From Thauera sp. UBA6194 (GTDB lineage: Bacteria; Pseudomonadota; Gammaproteobacteria; Burkholderiales; Rhodocyclaceae), in contig DITC01000061.1 in NCBI GenBank assembly GCA_002422685.1, positions 1-64,000 of the forward strand: DNA of 64,000 nucleotides, in the 5' to 3' direction. The position numbers were made by a program, and so were the translations under genes. Positions 54,631-63,990 of this stretch are shown one piece after another. Position 1 is the stretch's first letter; every line of letters starts with the position of its first letter. The notes beneath the pieces are model-generated. The model searched no databases, was not told the DNA's origin, and was given only the letters and a program-made list of their open reading frames with translations.

Positions 54631-56718
54631 TCAGGCCGACAGGCGCGAAAGGTCGGCGACCTGGTTCATCAGGCCGGCGAGCTGCGCCAGCAGCGCGATG
54701 CGGTTGGCGCGGGTCAGCGGTTCTTCCGCCATCACCATGACATCCTCGAAGAACCGGTCCACCGCCGCGCGCAAGCCGGCGAGCGCGCACAGCGCATCCG
54801 TGTAGTCCTCATTGGCGACGTGCGAGCGCACCAGTGGCGCGACCTCGACCACCTGATGGAAGAGCGCCTTCTCGGCGTCTTCCTGCAGCAGCGCGACGTC
54901 GGGCTCGCCGGGCGTGCCCTCGGCTTTCCTGAGGATGTTGACGATGCGCTTGTTGGCGGCGGCCAGCGCCTCGGCCTCGGGCAGCGCGCGGAAGGCCTCC
55001 ACCGCGGCGAGCTTGGCCGGCACCAGGTCGATGCGCGCGGGCTTCAAGGCGAGCACGGCGTCGATCACGGCGCCGTCGCGGCCGGTCTCGCGGAGCAGAT
55101 TCTTCAGGCGCTCGAACATGAAGTCCTGCAGCTGCGCGGCAAAGCCCTCGGCGCCGAGCAGGCCGGGCTTGAAGCCGGCGGCGGCGGTGTCGATCAGCCT
55201 GGGCAGCTCGAGCGGCAGCGGCGCCTCGATGAGGATGCGCAGCACGCCGAGCGCGGCGCGGCGCAGCGCGAACGGGTCCTTGTCGCCCGTCGGCACCATA
55301 CCGATGCCGAAGAAGCCGACCAGGGCGTCGAGCTTGTCGGCCAGCGCCACCGCGGCGGCGACATTGCCCGCGGGCAACGCGTCGCCGGCGAAGCGCGGCT
55401 GGTAGTGGGCCTGGATGGCCTCGGCCACCACCAGCCCTTCGCCGTCGGCGAGCGCGTAGTAGCGGCCCATGATGCCCTGCAGCTCGGGGAATTCACCCAC
55501 CATGTCGGTGATGAGGTCGGCCTTGGCCAGGCGCGCGGCGCGCTTCGCCGCGGCGACGTCACCGTGCAGCTGCGCCGCGATCGCGCCGGCCAGCGCCTCC
55601 AGGCGCTCAACGCGCTCGAGCTGGCTGCCAAGCTTGTTGTGATAGACCACCGGCGCCAGGCGCGGCAGGCGCGCCTCGAGCGTCTGCTTCTTGTCCTGCT
55701 CGAAGAAGAAGCGCGCGTCCGACAGGCGCGGGCGCACCACGCGGGCGTTGCCGGCGATGATATTGCTCGGGTCGGCCACCTGCATGTTGGAGACGATGAG
55801 GAAGCGGTTGAGCAGCTTGCCGGCACCGTCGAAGAGCGGGAAATACTTCTGGTTGGCGCGCATGGTGAGGATCAGGCACTCCTGCGGCACGGCGAGGAAT
55901 TCGGCCTCGAACTCGCCCACGTACACCGTCGGGTGCTCGACCAGCGCGGCGACCTCGTCGAGCAGGTCGGCGTATTCGTCGAGCAGCGCGCCCTGCTTCG
56001 CGGCCTCGGCGAGCAGCTGGCGCTCGATGTCGGCGCGGCGCTCGGCAAAATTGGGGATGACCTTGCCCTCGGCGAGCAGCGTGGGCTCGTAGGCGTCGGC
56101 GCTGGCGATGGCGATGTCGCCGCGGCTCATGAAGCGGTGGCCGCGCGTCGTGCGCCCGGCATCCAGGTCGAGCACGCGGCCCGGCACCACGTCGGCGCCG
56201 TGCAGCAGCGTGAGCTTGTGCACCGGGCGCACGAAGGTGGCGTCGCCGTCGCCCCAGCGCATCACCTTGGGAATCGGCAGCGCCTTGACCGCGTCCTGCA
56301 CGATGCTCGCGAGCACGTCGGCGAGTTTGGCGCCCGCCACGGTGGCGGTGTGGAACAGGGCCTCGGCCTTGCCGTCCATGCGGCGCTCGAAGCTCCCCAC
56401 CGCGTCAGCCGGGATGCCCTTGGCTTCCATCTTCTTCACCAGCGCCGGGGTCGGCTTGCCCTCGGCGTCGAGCGCCACGGACACCGGCATCAGCTTCTCG
56501 GTGACTTCCTTCGCGGCGGCCTCCGAGGCCACCTGCGCCACCGTCACCGCCAGGCGGCGCGGGCTGGCGAAGGTGCGGAAAGGCGCATCGGCCGGCGCCA
56601 GGCCCCTGGCCTTGAGGCCCTCGGCAATCTTGGTGGCGAAGGTCTCGCCCAGGCGCGGCAGGGCCTTGGGCGGCAGTTCTTCGGTGAGCAGTTCAACGAG
56701 CAGGGTCGCGCTGGTCAT
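54631..56718 (-). CDS. glyS: Glycyl-tRNA synthetase beta subunit
   Basis: A 695-residue subunit of the tetrameric bacterial GlyRS: LLVELLTEELPPKALPRLGE, FASPRRLAVTVAQV, the central RWGDGDATFVRPVHKLTLLH and a C-terminal DALR-type anticodon-binding domain (FFEDVMVMAEEPLTRANRIA). The ATG at 56718 is preferred because GGAGG is 7 bases upstream; a GTG directly before it is the other option. It overlaps the glyQ stop codon by one base. Confidence 0.97.
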   Translation of the reverse strand: MTSATLLVELLTEELPPKALPRLGETFATKIAEGLKARGLAPADAPFRTFASPRRLAVTVAQVASEAAAKEVTEKLMPVSVALDAEGKPTPALVKKMEAKGIPADAVGSFERRMDGKAEALFHTATVAGAKLADVLASIVQDAVKALPIPKVMRWGDGDATFVRPVHKLTLLHGADVVPGRVLDLDAGRTTRGHRFMSRGDIAIASADAYEPTLLAEGKVIPNFAERRADIERQLLAEAAKQGALLDEYADLLDEVAALVEHPTVYVGEFEAEFLAVPQECLILTMRANQKYFPLFDGAGKLLNRFLIVSNMQVADPSNIIAGNARVVRPRLSDARFFFEQDKKQTLEARLPRLAPVVYHNKLGSQLERVERLEALAGAIAAQLHGDVAAAKRAARLAKADLITDMVGEFPELQGIMGRYYALADGEGLVVAEAIQAHYQPRFAGDALPAGNVAAAVALADKLDALVGFFGIGMVPTGDKDPFALRRAALGVLRILIEAPLPLELPRLIDTAAAGFKPGLLGAEGFAAQLQDFMFERLKNLLRETGRDGAVIDAVLALKPARIDLVPAKLAAVEAFRALPEAEALAAANKRIVNILRKAEGTPGEPDVALLQEDAEKALFHQVVEVAPLVRSHVANEDYTDALCALAGLRAAVDRFFEDVMVMAEEPLTRANRIALLAQLAGLMNQVADLSRLSA

Positions 56719-57644
56719 CACGCGGCCTCCTTTTCAGCATTCAGCATCGGGAAGCCGAGGGCTTCGCGGGACTCGAAATAGGCCTGGGCGACGGCGCGCG
56801 ACAGGTTGCGGATGCGGCCGATGTAGGCGGCGCGCTCGGTCACCGAGATGGCGCCGCGGGCGTCGAGCAGGTTGAAGGTGTGCGCGGCCTTCAGCACCAT
56901 CTCGTAGGCCGGCAGCGGCAGGCCGACCTCCATCACGCGCCTGGCCTCGGACTCGTAGTTGGCGAACAGCGAGAACAGGAAGTCGACATTGCTGTGCTCG
57001 AAGTTGAAGGCCGACTGCTCGACCTCGTTCTGGTGATAGACGTCGCCGTAGGTGACGGTGCGCCCGTCCGGGGTGACCGCCCACACCAGGTCATAGACGT
57101 TCTCCACGCCCTGCAGGTACATCGCCAGGCGCTCGATGCCGTAGGTCAGCTCGCCCAGCACCGGCTTGCAGTCGAGGCCGCCGACCTGCTGGAAGTAGGT
57201 GAACTGGGTGACCTCCATGCCGTCCAGCCAGACCTCCCAGCCCAGTCCCCAGGCGCCGAGGGTGGGGTTCTCCCAGTCGTCCTCGACGAAGCGGATGTCG
57301 TGCACCATCGGGTCGATACCGAGCGCGCGCAGGCTGTCGAGATACAGCTCCTGCAGGTCGGGTGGCGAGGGCTTCATCACCACCTGGAACTGGTAGTAGT
57401 GCTGCATGCGGTTGGGGTTTTCGCCGTAGCGGCCGTCCTTGGGGCGGCGCGAGGGCTGCACGTAGGCGGCGTTCCAGGGCTCGGGGCCGATCGCGCGCAG
57501 GAAGGTGTGGGTATGGCTGGTGCCGGCGCCCACCTCGAGGTCGTAGGGCTGCAGCAGCACGCAGCCGCGCTCGCCCCAGAAGTGCTGGAGCGTGAGGATG
57601 ACTTGCTGGAAGGTCGGTTTCACGAGTCGGGTTTCAGTGGTCAT
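56718..57644 (-). CDS. glyQ: Glycyl-tRNA synthetase alpha subunit
   Basis: A 308-residue class II synthetase subunit with FQQVILTLQHFWGERGCVLL, EVGAGTSHTHTFLRAIGPEP (motif region), YVQPSRRPKDGRYGENPNRM and the adenylate-site FTYFQQVGGLDC. The start MTTETRLVKPTF matches the family; the frame is open 11 codons upstream. It heads glyQ-glyS and follows lnt by 85 bases. Confidence 0.97.
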   Translation of the reverse strand: MTTETRLVKPTFQQVILTLQHFWGERGCVLLQPYDLEVGAGTSHTHTFLRAIGPEPWNAAYVQPSRRPKDGRYGENPNRMQHYYQFQVVMKPSPPDLQELYLDSLRALGIDPMVHDIRFVEDDWENPTLGAWGLGWEVWLDGMEVTQFTYFQQVGGLDCKPVLGELTYGIERLAMYLQGVENVYDLVWAVTPDGRTVTYGDVYHQNEVEQSAFNFEHSNVDFLFSLFANYESEARRVMEVGLPLPAYEMVLKAAHTFNLLDARGAISVTERAAYIGRIRNLSRAVAQAYFESREALGFPMLNAEKEAA

Positions 57645-57729
57645 GGTCTCGGGCAGCCTCCGGGCTGCGCAGCGCACGCAAAAGTGGTGATTTTAACGGT
57701 CTTCGGGGTGCAAGGGGGCGCGCGCGGCG

Positions 57730-59229
57730 CTAGCTTCGGGCACGCACCACCACCGCCGACAGCGCAAGCGACAAGGCCACGGCCAGCGCGAGCCAGTCGC
57801 CCCAGCGCGCGTAGGGTGTCAGACCTGCGTAGCCCTGGACCTCGACGCGCAGCACGCCGCGCTCGAACTCGGGCAGCGCGGCGGCAACGCTGCCGTCGGG
57901 CTGCACCAGCGCGGTCATGCCGGTGTTGGTCGAGCGCAGCATCGGGCGGCCGGTCTCGAGCGCGCGCGCACGGGCGATCTGCAGGTGCTGGGGCTGGGCG
58001 AGCGACTCGCCGTACCAGGCGAGGTTGGAGATATTGAGCAGCAACGTGGCCTCGGGCAGCGCGCGGATCAGCTCGGCGCCGAAGAGGTCCTCGTAGCAGA
58101 TGTTGAGCGCCACACGCTGCGCGCCGAAGTGCATCGGCGCCTGATCCGGCGCGCCGCGCGTCTGATCCGACATCGGAATCTGCGCGAGCTTGTAGAACCA
58201 GCCGAAGAGCGGTGGCGAGTACTCGCCGAAGGGCACCAGATGCTGTTTTGCATAATGCTGCACCGGCGCGGTGCCGAGGCTGATCGCCGCGTTGTAGATG
58301 TGTCCGGCCTCGTCCTGACGAAAGACGCCCATCACCAGGTCGCCGCCCGCCTCGCGCGGCAGCTGCGCCAGCCCGGCGAGATAGCCCTCGGGCAGGCGCT
58401 CGAGCAGCGTGGGCACGGTGGTCTCGGGCAGCACGACGAGCGCAGGCGGCGGCGAGTGCATGAAGGACTCGCGCACCAGCTCGAGGTTGGCCTGCAGCAC
58501 GTCGGCAAAGCGCGCCGGGTCCCACTTCAGGCTCTGTTCGAAGTTCGTCTGCACGAGCGCGACCGGCAGCGGCGCGCCGCTCGGCACCGTCCACGCGCGC
58601 CCCGCCAGGCCAGCCCCGAGCGCAAGCACCACGCCCACGGTGGCAACCGGCACCCAGCGCCGGCGCGGCGTGGCCCCCGCCCCGGGCAGCAGCGCCACCA
58701 GCGCGGCGACAAAGGCCACCAGCCCGCCGACACCATAGACGCCCAGCACCGGCAGGTAGCCCGCGAGCGGGCTGGGCGGCGTCTGCGAATAGCCGATCGC
58801 GAGCCAGGGGAAGCCGGTGAACACCACCCCGCGCAGCCATTCGGACAAGACCCAGAGCGCGGCGAACAGGGCCGCGGCGCGCACAGGCGCCCCGCGCCCG
58901 GGTCTGAGCGCGGCGAACGCGGCAGCGGCCAGCCCCGGATACAGCGCGAGATAGGCGCAGAACAAGGCGATCGCCAACGCGGCGAGCGCTGCGGGCATGC
59001 CACCGTAGCGCTCGAGCGCGACATACAGCCAGGACACGCCACCGATGAAGGCGCCGAAACCCCAGGCGAAGCCGAGCGCAAAGGCCTCGCGCACACGGCG
59101 GGCGCCGGCCAACAGCCACACCAGCACGGCCAGGCTGACGAAGACGAGCGGGTACCACTCGAGGGGCGCGTAGCCCAACACCGAGGCACCGCCCGCGAGC
59201 AGCGCGCCCGAGAGCCGACGCACGGTCAC
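57730..59229 (-). CDS. lnt: Apolipoprotein N-acyltransferase
   Basis: A 499-residue inner-membrane enzyme that adds the third acyl chain to lipoproteins. About six N-terminal membrane helices precede a periplasmic nitrilase domain with the triad Glu in VVLPETTVPTL, Lys in AKQHLVPFGEYSP and Cys in LNICYEDLFG; one C-terminal helix follows. The start is a GTG overlapping the corC stop codon (GTGA). The corC-lnt pairing is standard. Confidence 0.96.
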   Translation of the reverse strand: MTVRRLSGALLAGGASVLGYAPLEWYPLVFVSLAVLVWLLAGARRVREAFALGFAWGFGAFIGGVSWLYVALERYGGMPAALAALAIALFCAYLALYPGLAAAAFAALRPGRGAPVRAAALFAALWVLSEWLRGVVFTGFPWLAIGYSQTPPSPLAGYLPVLGVYGVGGLVAFVAALVALLPGAGATPRRRWVPVATVGVVLALGAGLAGRAWTVPSGAPLPVALVQTNFEQSLKWDPARFADVLQANLELVRESFMHSPPPALVVLPETTVPTLLERLPEGYLAGLAQLPREAGGDLVMGVFRQDEAGHIYNAAISLGTAPVQHYAKQHLVPFGEYSPPLFGWFYKLAQIPMSDQTRGAPDQAPMHFGAQRVALNICYEDLFGAELIRALPEATLLLNISNLAWYGESLAQPQHLQIARARALETGRPMLRSTNTGMTALVQPDGSVAAALPEFERGVLRVEVQGYAGLTPYARWGDWLALAVALSLALSAVVVRARS

Positions 59230-60065
59230 GCTTCGACGGGTTCGGGCTTGGGCAGGCGCTCGACCACCAGGGTATGCACCCTGCGGCTGTCCGCACGCAG
59301 CACCTGGATCTTCAACCCATCCACCTCGACCACCTCGCCGCGCTTGGGCAGGCGGCCGAAGTGGCGGATGACGAGGCCGCCGACGGTGTCGTATTCCTCG
59401 TCGCTGAACTCGGTGGCGAAGGCTTCGTTGAAGTCCTCGATCTCGGTGGTGGCCTTGACGCGGTAGCGGCCGTTCTGGTCGAGGCGGATGCTGTCGCCGG
59501 CCTCGTCGAAGTCGTATTCGTCCTCGATGTCGCCGACGATCTGCTCGAGCACGTCCTCGATGGTCACCAGGCCGGCGACGCCGCCGTACTCGTCGACCAC
59601 GATCGCCATGTGGTTGCGCGACACGCGGAACTCGCGCAGCAGCACGTTGAGGCGCTTGGATTCGGGCACGAACACCGCCGGGCGCAGCATGTCGCGCAGG
59701 TCGAACTCACGCCCGGCGAAGTAGCGCAGCAGGTCCTTGGCGAGCAGGATGCCGGCGACGTCGTCCTTGCCGTCGCCGATGGCGGGAAAGCGCGAGTGCG
59801 CGGTGTCGATGGCGAAATTGACGATCGCGTCGATCGGATCGTCCAGATGCACGCAGTCCATCTGTGCGCGCGGGATCATCACGTCGCGCACCTGCATGTC
59901 CGACATCTGCAGCGCGCCTTCGATGATGGAGAGCGCATCGGCGTCGATCAGGTTGCGATCGAAGGCCGAGTGCAGCTGCGCGAGGAGTTCTTCGCGATCT
60001 TCCGGCTCGCGCGAGAGAAAAGCCGAAAGTCGCTCGAGTAATGAGGGTTTAGGGGAACTGTCCAT
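59226..60065 (-). CDS. corC: CorC/HlyC family CBS-domain protein
   Basis: A 279-residue soluble protein with paired CBS domains (VRDVMIPRAQMDCVHLDDPI, MLRPAVFVPESKRLNVLLRE, MAIVVDEYGGVAGLVTIEDV) and a C-terminal CorC_HlyC transporter-associated domain (FNEAFATEFSDEEYDTVGGL). It is linked to magnesium/cobalt efflux in enterics; the function in this group is uncertain. It is coupled to lnt and lies 83 bases after ybeY. Confidence 0.94.
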   Translation of the reverse strand: MDSSPKPSLLERLSAFLSREPEDREELLAQLHSAFDRNLIDADALSIIEGALQMSDMQVRDVMIPRAQMDCVHLDDPIDAIVNFAIDTAHSRFPAIGDGKDDVAGILLAKDLLRYFAGREFDLRDMLRPAVFVPESKRLNVLLREFRVSRNHMAIVVDEYGGVAGLVTIEDVLEQIVGDIEDEYDFDEAGDSIRLDQNGRYRVKATTEIEDFNEAFATEFSDEEYDTVGGLVIRHFGRLPKRGEVVEVDGLKIQVLRADSRRVHTLVVERLPKPEPVEA

Positions 60066-60148
60066 TTGGGGGTCGGAGTCTCCGCTTCAGACCAGGGTGA
60101 GCGGCGCGCCGGCGGTGGCCGCGCGCCGCAAAGGTTCAAGGCGCACGA

Positions 60149-60964
60149 TCAGGCGTAGGGGTCGGCATAGCCGAGGCCACACAGGATCTCGGTTTCGCGC
60201 ATCTCCATCTCGGCGGCCTCGACCTCGTTCTCGTGATCGAATCCTTGCAGATGCAGCATGCCATGCACGACGAGATGCGCAAAGTGCGCCTCGGGCGTCT
60301 TGCCCTGCTCGGCCGCCTCGCGCATCACCACCGGCACGCACAGCACCAGGTCGCCGGCCAGCACGCCGGCGCCGGGCGCGGGCATGCCGGGCAGGTCCTC
60401 GCCCTCGGCATAGGAGAAGGTGAGCACATTGGTGGCGTAATCCTTGCCGCGGTAGTCGCGGTTGAGCTCACGGCCTTCGGTCTCATCCACCAGCCGCACC
60501 GTGACCGCGGCGTCCCGGGCGAGCGCGGCCTGGGCCCAGCGGCGGATGTGGTTCTTCTTGGGGGCGTTGGCCTTGTCCTCGCCGTCCACCGCCTTCTGCA
60601 CCTTGAGCTTGAGCACCGGCGGGTGGTCGTGGCCGCCTGCGTGTGCGGCGTCCTGCTCGAGCGCATCGTCGGCCTCGTCCACGAAGCACATGTCGTGGAG
60701 CACGTCGACGCGCACCGTCATCAGGTTGCAGGCCCCAGGCTGCATCGACAGCATCGGCACCGCGGAGGCGTCGTCGGCGTCGGCCTCGATCTCCAGGTCG
60801 CCCCAGACGCGCTCGGGAAAAGCGAGCAGCAGCTTGCGGCCGTCGCCGAACTCGATCTCGATGCGCTCGGCCTTGACCCGGCTTGCCTTGCCTTCGGCAT
60901 CGATGGCGAAGATCCTGGGCAGCCCGGCGCCCGCCTGTTTTTGTTTACTTCCCGTCTTCGGCAT
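60149..60964 (-). CDS. ybeY: Endoribonuclease YbeY with an N-terminal extension
   Basis: About 271 residues, much longer than the usual 150-160. The C-terminal YbeY domain is complete: VRLVDETEGRELNRDYRGKD, TNVLTFSYAEGE, GDLVLCVPVV and the zinc/catalytic HGMLHLQGFDHENE. The N-terminal about 110 residues (PRIFAIDAEGKASRVKAERI, MQPGACNLMTVRVDVLHDM) are unfamiliar to me and seem to be an added domain of beta character. I take MPKTGSK as start; it overlaps phoH by 20 bases. A shorter start at MTVRVDVL is possible but would still leave an extension. YbeY processes 16S rRNA 3' ends. Confidence 0.88.
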   Translation of the reverse strand: MPKTGSKQKQAGAGLPRIFAIDAEGKASRVKAERIEIEFGDGRKLLLAFPERVWGDLEIEADADDASAVPMLSMQPGACNLMTVRVDVLHDMCFVDEADDALEQDAAHAGGHDHPPVLKLKVQKAVDGEDKANAPKKNHIRRWAQAALARDAAVTVRLVDETEGRELNRDYRGKDYATNVLTFSYAEGEDLPGMPAPGAGVLAGDLVLCVPVVMREAAEQGKTPEAHFAHLVVHGMLHLQGFDHENEVEAAEMEMRETEILCGLGYADPYA

Positions 60965-61991
60965 CCTGCGTCCCTCTGTTTTCGGCGTCCTGATCCTGCT
61001 GTTTTTGTTGGGCCCGGGCCGCTGCCCTGGCCTGCTCCACCCGTGCCGCCTCGAGGTCGTAAGCTTCGACGATGCGTGCGACAAGCGGATGACGCACCAC
61101 GTCTTCCTTGTTGAACTCGGTAAAGGCGATGCCGCGCACATTGGCCAGCACCGCGCGCGCCTCCTTGAGGCCGCTGCGCTGGCCGCGTGCCAGATCGACC
61201 TGGGTGAGGTCGCCGGTGACTACCGCCTTGGCGCCGAAGCCGATGCGGGTGAGGAACATCTTCATCTGCTCGGGCGTGGTGTTCTGCGCCTCGTCGAGGA
61301 TGACGAAGGCGTTGTTGAGCGTGCGCCCGCGCATGAAGGCGAGCGGCGCGATCTCGATCAGGCTGCGCTCGAAAAGCTTGCCCACGCGATCGAAACCCAT
61401 CAGGTCGTAGAGCGCGTCGTAGAGCGGGCGCAGGTAGGGGTCGACCTTCTGCGCCAGGTCGCCGGGCAGAAAGCCCAGGCGCTCGCCAGCCTCGACCGCC
61501 GGGCGGGTGAGGATGATGCGCTCGACCAGGTCGCGCTCGAAGGCGTCGACGGCGCTCGCCACCGCGAGATAGGTCTTGCCGGTGCCGGCGGGGCCGATGC
61601 CGAAGGTGATGTCGAATTCCTGGATGTTGCGCAGGTAATCCACCTGGCGCGGCGTGCGCCCGTGCAGCTCGCTGCGCCGGGTCATCAGCACCGGCGCAGC
61701 CTGCCCGCCTTCGGCCACGGTGCTGCCGCGGCTACCGATCTCGATCAGGCCGAGCTGCACGTCGTCGAGCGACAGGTCCTTGTCGGCGCGCGCGTAGAAG
61801 TGCTTGAGCGCCATCTCGCCGCGCAGCACCTGCGTCGGGTGGCCGGTGAGCGTGAAATGCTCGCCGCGCCGGCTCACGGTGATGTCGAAGGCGTTCTCGA
61901 TCTGGCGCAAGTTCTCGTCGAGCACGCCGCACAAGCGCGCCAGCCGGGGGTTATCGACTGGCTCGAAGAAGACTTCCAGGGTTTTGGCCAT
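60945..61991 (-). CDS. phoH: PhoH-like ATPase (YbeZ)
   Basis: A 348-residue PhoH-family P-loop protein: an N-terminal KH-like region (ENAFDITVSRRGEHFTLTGH), Walker A GIGPAGTGKTYLAVASA, RIILTRPAVEAGERLGFLPG and Walker B FVILDEAQNTTPEQMKMFLT. The C-terminus is Gln/Ala/Asp-rich. It is the usual partner upstream of ybeY in RNA processing and ribosome maturation, and its ATG directly abuts the miaB stop (no gap). Confidence 0.96.
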   Translation of the reverse strand: MAKTLEVFFEPVDNPRLARLCGVLDENLRQIENAFDITVSRRGEHFTLTGHPTQVLRGEMALKHFYARADKDLSLDDVQLGLIEIGSRGSTVAEGGQAAPVLMTRRSELHGRTPRQVDYLRNIQEFDITFGIGPAGTGKTYLAVASAVDAFERDLVERIILTRPAVEAGERLGFLPGDLAQKVDPYLRPLYDALYDLMGFDRVGKLFERSLIEIAPLAFMRGRTLNNAFVILDEAQNTTPEQMKMFLTRIGFGAKAVVTGDLTQVDLARGQRSGLKEARAVLANVRGIAFTEFNKEDVVRHPLVARIVEAYDLEAARVEQARAAARAQQKQQDQDAENRGTQDAEDGK

Positions 61992-63344
61992 TCAGGATTC
62001 CCGGGTAATGATTTCGCCGCGCAGGCTGTGGGGCAGCGCGGCGGTGATGCGTACGTCCACGAACTGGCCGATCAGGCGGTCGCGCACCGGCGAATCGGAG
62101 GGGAAGTTGACCACGCGGTTGTTGTCGCTGCGGCCCATCATCTCGACATCGGCGTTCTTCTTGGCGGCGCCCTCGACGAGGATGCGCTGCACGCTGCCGA
62201 CCATGGCCTCGCTGTTGGCCTGGTACTGCGCGTCGATGCGCTTCTGCAGGCGGGCCAGCCAGGCAAGCTTGGTCTCCTGTGGCACCGGGTCTTCCAGGTC
62301 GGCCGCCGGCGTGCCGGGGCGCGCGCTGTATATGAAGCTGAAGGAGCCATCGAAGCCGACGTCCTCGATCAGCTTCATGGTCTTCTCGAAGTCGTCTTCG
62401 GTTTCGCCGGGGAAGCCGATGATGAAGTCCGAGGTCAGCGCCAGATCCGGCCGCGCTGCGCGCAGCTTGCGCACCACCGACTTGAACTCCAGCACCGAGT
62501 AGCCGCGCTTCATCGCTGCCAGCACGCGGTCCGAACCCGACTGCACCGGCAGGTGGAGCTGCGACACCAGCTTCGGGATCTTGGCGTAGCAGTCGATCAG
62601 GCGCTGCGTCATCTCGCGCGGGTGCGAGGTGGTGTAGCGGATGCGCTCGATGCCGGGGATCTCGGCCACGCATTCGAGCAGGAAGGCAAAGTCGCCCTGC
62701 TCGCCGTCTTCGCGCACCAGCTCACCGCGCCAGGCGTTGACGTTCTGGCCGAGCAGGGTCACTTCCTTCACGCCCTGCGCGGCCAGACCCGCAACCTCGG
62801 CGAGCACGTCCTCGAGCGGGCGCGACACCTCTTCGCCACGCGTGTAGGGCACGACGCAGAAGGAGCAGTACTTGGAGCAGCCCTCCATGATCGACACGAA
62901 GGCGCTCGCGCCCTCGACGCGCGCCGGCGGCATGGCGTCGAACTTCTCGATCTCGGGGAAGGAGATATCCACCTGCGAGCGCCCGCTCTGCTTGCGCGCC
63001 TCGATCAGGCTGGGCAGGCGGTGCAGGGTCTGCGGGCCGAACACCACGTCGACGTAGGGCGCGCGCTTAACGATCGCCTCGCCCTCCTGGCTGGCCACGC
63101 AGCCGCCGACGCCGATGATCAGCCCCGGCTTGGCCTGCTTGAGCAGGCGCACCCGGCCGAGGTCGTGGAACACCCGCTCCTGCGCCTTTTCGCGCACCGA
63201 ACAGGTGTTGAAGAGGATCACGTCGGCCTCTTCCGGGTTATCGGTCTTGACCAGTTCTTCGTGGGCACCGAGCACGTCCGCCATCTTGTCGGAGTCGTAC
63301 TCGTTCATCTGGCACCCGAAGGTGCGGATGTAGAGTTTCTTCAT
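61992..63344 (-). CDS. miaB: tRNA-2-methylthio-N6-dimethylallyladenosine synthase
   Basis: A 450-residue radical-SAM methylthiotransferase modifying A37 of tRNAs. The N-terminal MTTase cluster cysteines are in YIRTFGCQMNEYDSDKMADV, FNTCSVREKAQ and GVGGCVASQEG; the radical-SAM CxxxCxxC is CSKYCSFCVVPYTRGEE. A C-terminal TRAM domain (VGSVQRILVEGAAKK, VVNFPSDSP) is present. It is first in miaB-phoH-ybeY-corC-lnt. Confidence 0.97.
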   Translation of the reverse strand: MKKLYIRTFGCQMNEYDSDKMADVLGAHEELVKTDNPEEADVILFNTCSVREKAQERVFHDLGRVRLLKQAKPGLIIGVGGCVASQEGEAIVKRAPYVDVVFGPQTLHRLPSLIEARKQSGRSQVDISFPEIEKFDAMPPARVEGASAFVSIMEGCSKYCSFCVVPYTRGEEVSRPLEDVLAEVAGLAAQGVKEVTLLGQNVNAWRGELVREDGEQGDFAFLLECVAEIPGIERIRYTTSHPREMTQRLIDCYAKIPKLVSQLHLPVQSGSDRVLAAMKRGYSVLEFKSVVRKLRAARPDLALTSDFIIGFPGETEDDFEKTMKLIEDVGFDGSFSFIYSARPGTPAADLEDPVPQETKLAWLARLQKRIDAQYQANSEAMVGSVQRILVEGAAKKNADVEMMGRSDNNRVVNFPSDSPVRDRLIGQFVDVRITAALPHSLRGEIITRES

Positions 63345-63402
63345 CTTGATCGGAAATTCAGACAGGGCCTTGCGGCAGGTCGGCCAGGCATCGCGCTCGC
63401 CG

Positions 63403-63723
63403 TCAGCGCTGCGGCGCCGCGGCCTCTTCCGGGGTGAGAATCCACACCCGGTGCGCCTGGCCGTTGTGATCGAGCAGCATGCGCACCACGTATTCGCCGC
63501 GAATGTGCGAAGGCAGGACGATGCGGTTGTTCGTGTCGCGGATCTGCGCGCCGGGACTCAGGCGCAGCGTCTTGCCCTTGATCTGCACCGCGCCCGGCTG
63601 CATGAACGCAGCCTTCGCCCTTGCCGCGTCGTCGGGAATCGGCCGCGGCAGGGCCGCAAGTGCCAGGGACGACGCCAAGCCAAACACGCTGGCCACCAGA
63701 ACGGAGAGTAATTGCGGGCGCAA
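63403..63723 (-). CDS. Small exported protein of unknown function
   Basis: About 106 residues with a signal peptide (LLSVLVASVFGLASSLALAA) and a short mature part (QIKGKTLRLSPGAQIRDTNN, IRGEYVVRMLLDHNGQAHRV) of beta-rich look, ending in the low-complexity EEAAAPQR. I do not recognise a named domain. The start is taken as a TTG at 63723; no in-frame ATG fits, so the exact start is unsure. It is 58 bases upstream of miaB on the same strand. Confidence 0.65.
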   Translation of the reverse strand: MRPQLLSVLVASVFGLASSLALAALPRPIPDDAARAKAAFMQPGAVQIKGKTLRLSPGAQIRDTNNRIVLPSHIRGEYVVRMLLDHNGQAHRVWILTPEEAAAPQR

Positions 63724-63960
63724 GGGCGAGCCGGACAGATCCGGGAGGGTAAGGGACAGGCGTTGGATGATCCCCGATCACCCCATTTATGTCAATGCAA
63801 AAGCCTTATAAATCAAGACTTCCGGAAAGCCATCGAAAATCTCCGCGGCATCGTGCGCGCCGACTCAAGGCCACGCACCCGGCGAGACGAAGCGCGGGCG
63901 CGCACGTGCCGCCACAACAAGCAGGCTTCACACCGCGACGACTCGAAAGCCGCTCAAGTA

Positions 63961-63990
63961 TTGACGCGTGCCCCCCGAACCCGCTATATT
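63961..63990 (+). promoter_or_regulatory. Sigma-70 promoter reading out of the right edge
   Basis: TTGACG (63961-63966) and TATATT (63985-63990) are 18 bases apart, each one base off consensus. The transcript would start at about 63998 and continue beyond the window, so the gene it serves is not visible. The GC-rich discriminator after the -10 box is typical of stable-RNA or growth-rate-controlled promoters (inference). Confidence 0.7.

Noticed and set aside
60462..63437. A plus-strand open frame of nearly 1000 codons opposite ybeY, phoH and miaB
   Set aside because: It covers three conserved minus-strand genes; its composition is that of a mirror frame in high-GC DNA.
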